Below are positions 61,971 to 64,000 of a stretch of 64,000 nucleotides of DNA, piece after piece; within the stretch, counting starts at the first letter, position 1, and every line of letters begins with the position of its first letter. A model generated the notes under the pieces. That model did not search any database. It had not been told where the DNA came from and worked only from the letters and a program-made list of their open reading frames with translations. The DNA is from Muricea muricata (Eukaryota > Cnidaria > Anthozoa > Malacalcyonacea > Plexauridae): the NCBI GenBank assembly GCA_963855995.1, contig OY979717.1, forward strand, positions 22,295,906 through 22,359,905, written 5' to 3'. Position numbers and translations under genes: made by a program.

Positions 61971-62027
61971 TATTATTATAGCACTGATGAAGATCCGAGC
62001 TTACGGATCGAAAGCTCTGCAATAATA
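61971..62027 (+). ncRNA. Hammerhead-like motif, plus-strand copy
   Basis: CTGATGA (61984-61990) is followed by the stem GATCCG (61992-61997), loop AGCTTA and CGGATC (62004-62009), then directly by GAAA (62010-62013). An outer stem joins TATTATT and GCA on the 5' side with TGC and AATAATA on the 3' side. This is the hammerhead ribozyme core in the right order. Deviations: an extra A between CTGATGA and stem II, and essentially no stem III (GAAA-GCTC-TGC). Small hammerhead variants with a minimal stem III are known from Penelope-like retroelements. No such element's protein is present, so this may be a degenerate terminal repeat. Confidence 0.4.
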
Positions 62028-62496
62028 AATTTACGTGGTGTTTCCACAAAGCTTAACAAGTACATTTTAATTTTGTTTATTTCTTTGTCCGTATAATTTG
62101 TACAAAATGGCGGCTAGTCGCCATTTTGTAAACTTGTTTTTACTGTTATATTCACCTGTAGGTGAATATAAAAGAATGCACGTCATATTAGACCCATCAA
62201 AACGTCGGATTTCTTATGTTCACTTGTGTAAAAATACTTTATATTCACCTACACTCCTACAGGTGAATATAACAGTAATAACAAGTTTACAAAATGGAAA
62301 CTAGACGCCGTTTTGTACAAATTACGGACAAAAAAATAAACAAAATTAAAATAACTTCTGTAAAAGTACTAAAACAATTATTCACCTCAGGCTCGGTGGT
62401 TTTCGGGGAATATTCACCTCGACTTCGCTTCAGTAAATATTCCCCGATAATCACCTCGCCTTCGGCGAATAATTGTTAATTATTCAACGAACCTAC

Positions 62497-62500
62497 TGAA

Positions 62501-62599
<99 letters not shown>

Positions 62600-62600
62600 T
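62497..62600. repeat. (ATT)n microsatellite
   Basis: About 100 bp of ATT repeats with two ATC interruptions near 62535-62543. Confidence 0.95.
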
Positions 62601-62642
62601 TGTTGTTTCGAAACCAACACGAAGAAAAGTAGAAGATATAAG

Positions 62643-63026
62643 ATGGAAAAATATAAAGATATTGAGAACGACTGTAACCGCCAGTTCAAAAATTTTCAAA
62701 AGATATTCGTTGAAATAACAACTCTTGGACTAATAACGCATAACATCAAGGAGATATACCGACTTTTCCAAGGAACTAACATAAATGTTTCAAGAATGAT
62801 AAACAAATGTATGGAAGTGGCAGCACGTGCATCATTCTACATTTATGTCCGTCGAAACAAAGCGTGGACACATCCAAAAACATTAACATTTTACTAGACA
62901 GTGTGCCTGTTAGACTCTGTGGACTGCCAGGCGTTTCGTCTGAGATAAACGCAGTGTTTACTATAGACTATTGATATTGTAATTTACTTAATCTTTCTGT
63001 AATAAAGTTTTCATTATTATTATTAG
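62643..63026 (+). pseudogene. LINE 3' end remnant (ORF tail and 3' UTR)
   Basis: The frame 62643-62897 (MEKYKDIENDCNRQFKNFQK ... ITTLGLITHNIKE ... RRNKAW) resembles in pattern the C-terminal end of R2-like or related LINE polyproteins of cnidarians. It is followed by a short 3' UTR with AATAAAG (about 63000) and a CATTATTATTATTAG tail at 63013-63027, as LINEs with microsatellite tails have. The family call is tentative. Confidence 0.4.
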
Positions 63027-63147
63027 AAAATTTGTATGTTCCCCAAAGGGCTTTTCGACACACAATTACAATACACAATTTAAAATAAAACTATGCTATA
63101 CAACTCAAAAGTTTTGATTGTCTATTAAAACCTTCATATATATGATA

Positions 63148-64000
63148 CTAAGAATTTAAAAAACGTTCTTTTAGTTTTTGCTTAAAAACCTTGAGTTCTG
63201 AAATCTCCTTCAGTCCATCATCAATACCGTTTCATATCTTAACTGCGCGATAATGAAATGTTCTTTGTCCTGCAGTAGTTTTATAGCTTGGGATGTTTAA
63301 ACAATGGTTATTTCTAGTCTGGCAATCATGAATATCAGATCGCTTTGTGAATTTATTTGCGAGATAACTTGGCAAAAGATTTTCAGGCATGTATAAGTCA
63401 TTATCGTGTCTTTGTAAATGAGTACGTTTTCAATAGATAGTTCTTGAAGACCTGGTGTTACATGGTGAAATTTTTAATACTCGTGATAATTCGGCATGCG
63501 AAGTTCTGGACTGTTTGCAATTTCTTTAAATTTTTCGATGAGGTATTAGCCCACACAGAAGAACAATATAACAACAATATAACAACTTGTTAATCACCAA
63601 AGCTTTAATAAGTGATATTAAAGTTTTTTTATCAAAGCTCTCCTTTACTCGACTAATTTGACATAATTTATTTATGCACGTTGACGACAGTTTAGAAATA
63701 TGGTCATCATAGGGGAGATGTAAATCAAGATGCATCCCCAAGTCTTTGGCAGCTGAAACTGGTTTAAGAGTTTTTCCAAGAAAGTTCAGATTGATTTGTG
63801 TTGGCAAATTCTGTAACATTGATCTTGTACCTACTAAGAGGAATTTGGTCTTATCAGGATTAATTAATAATTGATGTTCTAAGCACCATTTAGCAGTTTT
63901 ATAAAGATCATTTTTCTAGTTTAGCAATTGTCTGTTGTACGTCTTCGACAAGAAATGCAAGATGGAGTTTTGAATCGTCAACGTAGGAGTCGAGATCATT
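63148..64000 (-). pseudogene. CR1/L2-type LINE reverse transcriptase, 3' part, cut by the window
   Basis: On the minus strand, entering from the window edge: SYVDDSKLHLAF (catalytic YxDD box, about 63985), then HQLLINPDKTKFLLVGTRS, VSAAKDLGMHLDLHLPYDDH and LCQISRVKESFDKKTLISL (about 63650). The tail runs through HVTPGLQELSIENVL to KEISELKVFKQKLKERFLNS with a stop at 63148. At least one frameshift follows the YxDD box (near 63920) and more occur in the tail. The element extends beyond the window. Confidence 0.85.

Larger units (their letters stand above)
61286..62490. mobile_element. 1.2-kb nested inverted-repeat element
   Basis: The outer arms carry GGTGATTATCGGGGAATATT at the left (repeated near 61377, 61425 and 61457) and AATATTCCCCGATAATCACC at the right (62437-62456), with CGAAGGCGAGG facing CCTCGCCTTCG. 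Inside lie a 120-bp perfect inverted pair (61547-61666 / 61941-62060) and a further palindrome at about 62098-62297 whose half-units contain TATATTCACCTGTAGGTGAA. The 61290-61345 block also pairs with 62170-62240. No protein is encoded. Confidence 0.7.

Overview
This is a stretch of animal nuclear DNA. It is AT-rich, with GT-AG introns, TATA and AATAAA signals, and very dense short inverted-repeat transposons. The genes and the mix of retroelements (DIRS-like, Ty3-like, R2-like and CR1/L2-like LINEs, Tc1) suggest an early-branching metazoan, most likely a cnidarian. The species cannot be named from the sequence alone.

Three protein genes could be modelled. (1) 11961-13133 (+): an intronless class A G-protein-coupled receptor of 390 residues. 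(2) 30542-43860 (-): a complete 18-exon gene for the glucosidase II beta subunit (PRKCSH). Its exons sum to 1593 nt, all splice phases agree, and the 530-residue product ends in HDEF. (3) 50322-53996 (+): a 7-coding-exon gene for a predicted secreted protein with a signal peptide, four EGF-like modules and a TLDc domain (363 residues), with a noncoding first exon and TATA box about 0.7 kb upstream.

Region by region. 1-1275: tandem array of five tRNA-Arg(UCU) units, mostly decayed. 1.9-4.4 kb: nested fold-back elements and (TA)n tracts. 4.8-6.9 kb: a 2.1-kb imperfect palindrome whose two arms share a decayed coding-like segment. 8.0-8.5 kb: a TA-flanked MITE. 11.2-14.0 kb: the receptor gene. 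14.6-30.3 kb: no gene found, many MITEs and inverted repeats, including two copies of one TA-flanked family and a near-perfect 49-bp hairpin. 30.4-43.9 kb: PRKCSH, with a SINE, a hAT MITE and other repeats in its introns. 44.3-48.9 kb: decayed DIRS-like element, Ty3-like reverse transcriptase fragment and Tc1-like transposase. 49.6-54.1 kb: EGF-TLDc gene. 54.8-64.0 kb: transposon graveyard with hAT MITEs, Ty3 and LINE fragments, and a nested inverted repeat carrying two hammerhead-like RNA motifs in opposite orientation.

The genes do not form a pathway. PRKCSH is an ER glycoprotein-processing housekeeping gene; the receptor and the EGF-TLDc protein are surface or secreted proteins. The most unusual items are the secreted EGF-TLDc architecture, the HDEF terminus, the paired hammerhead-like motifs and the large palindrome with coding-like arms.
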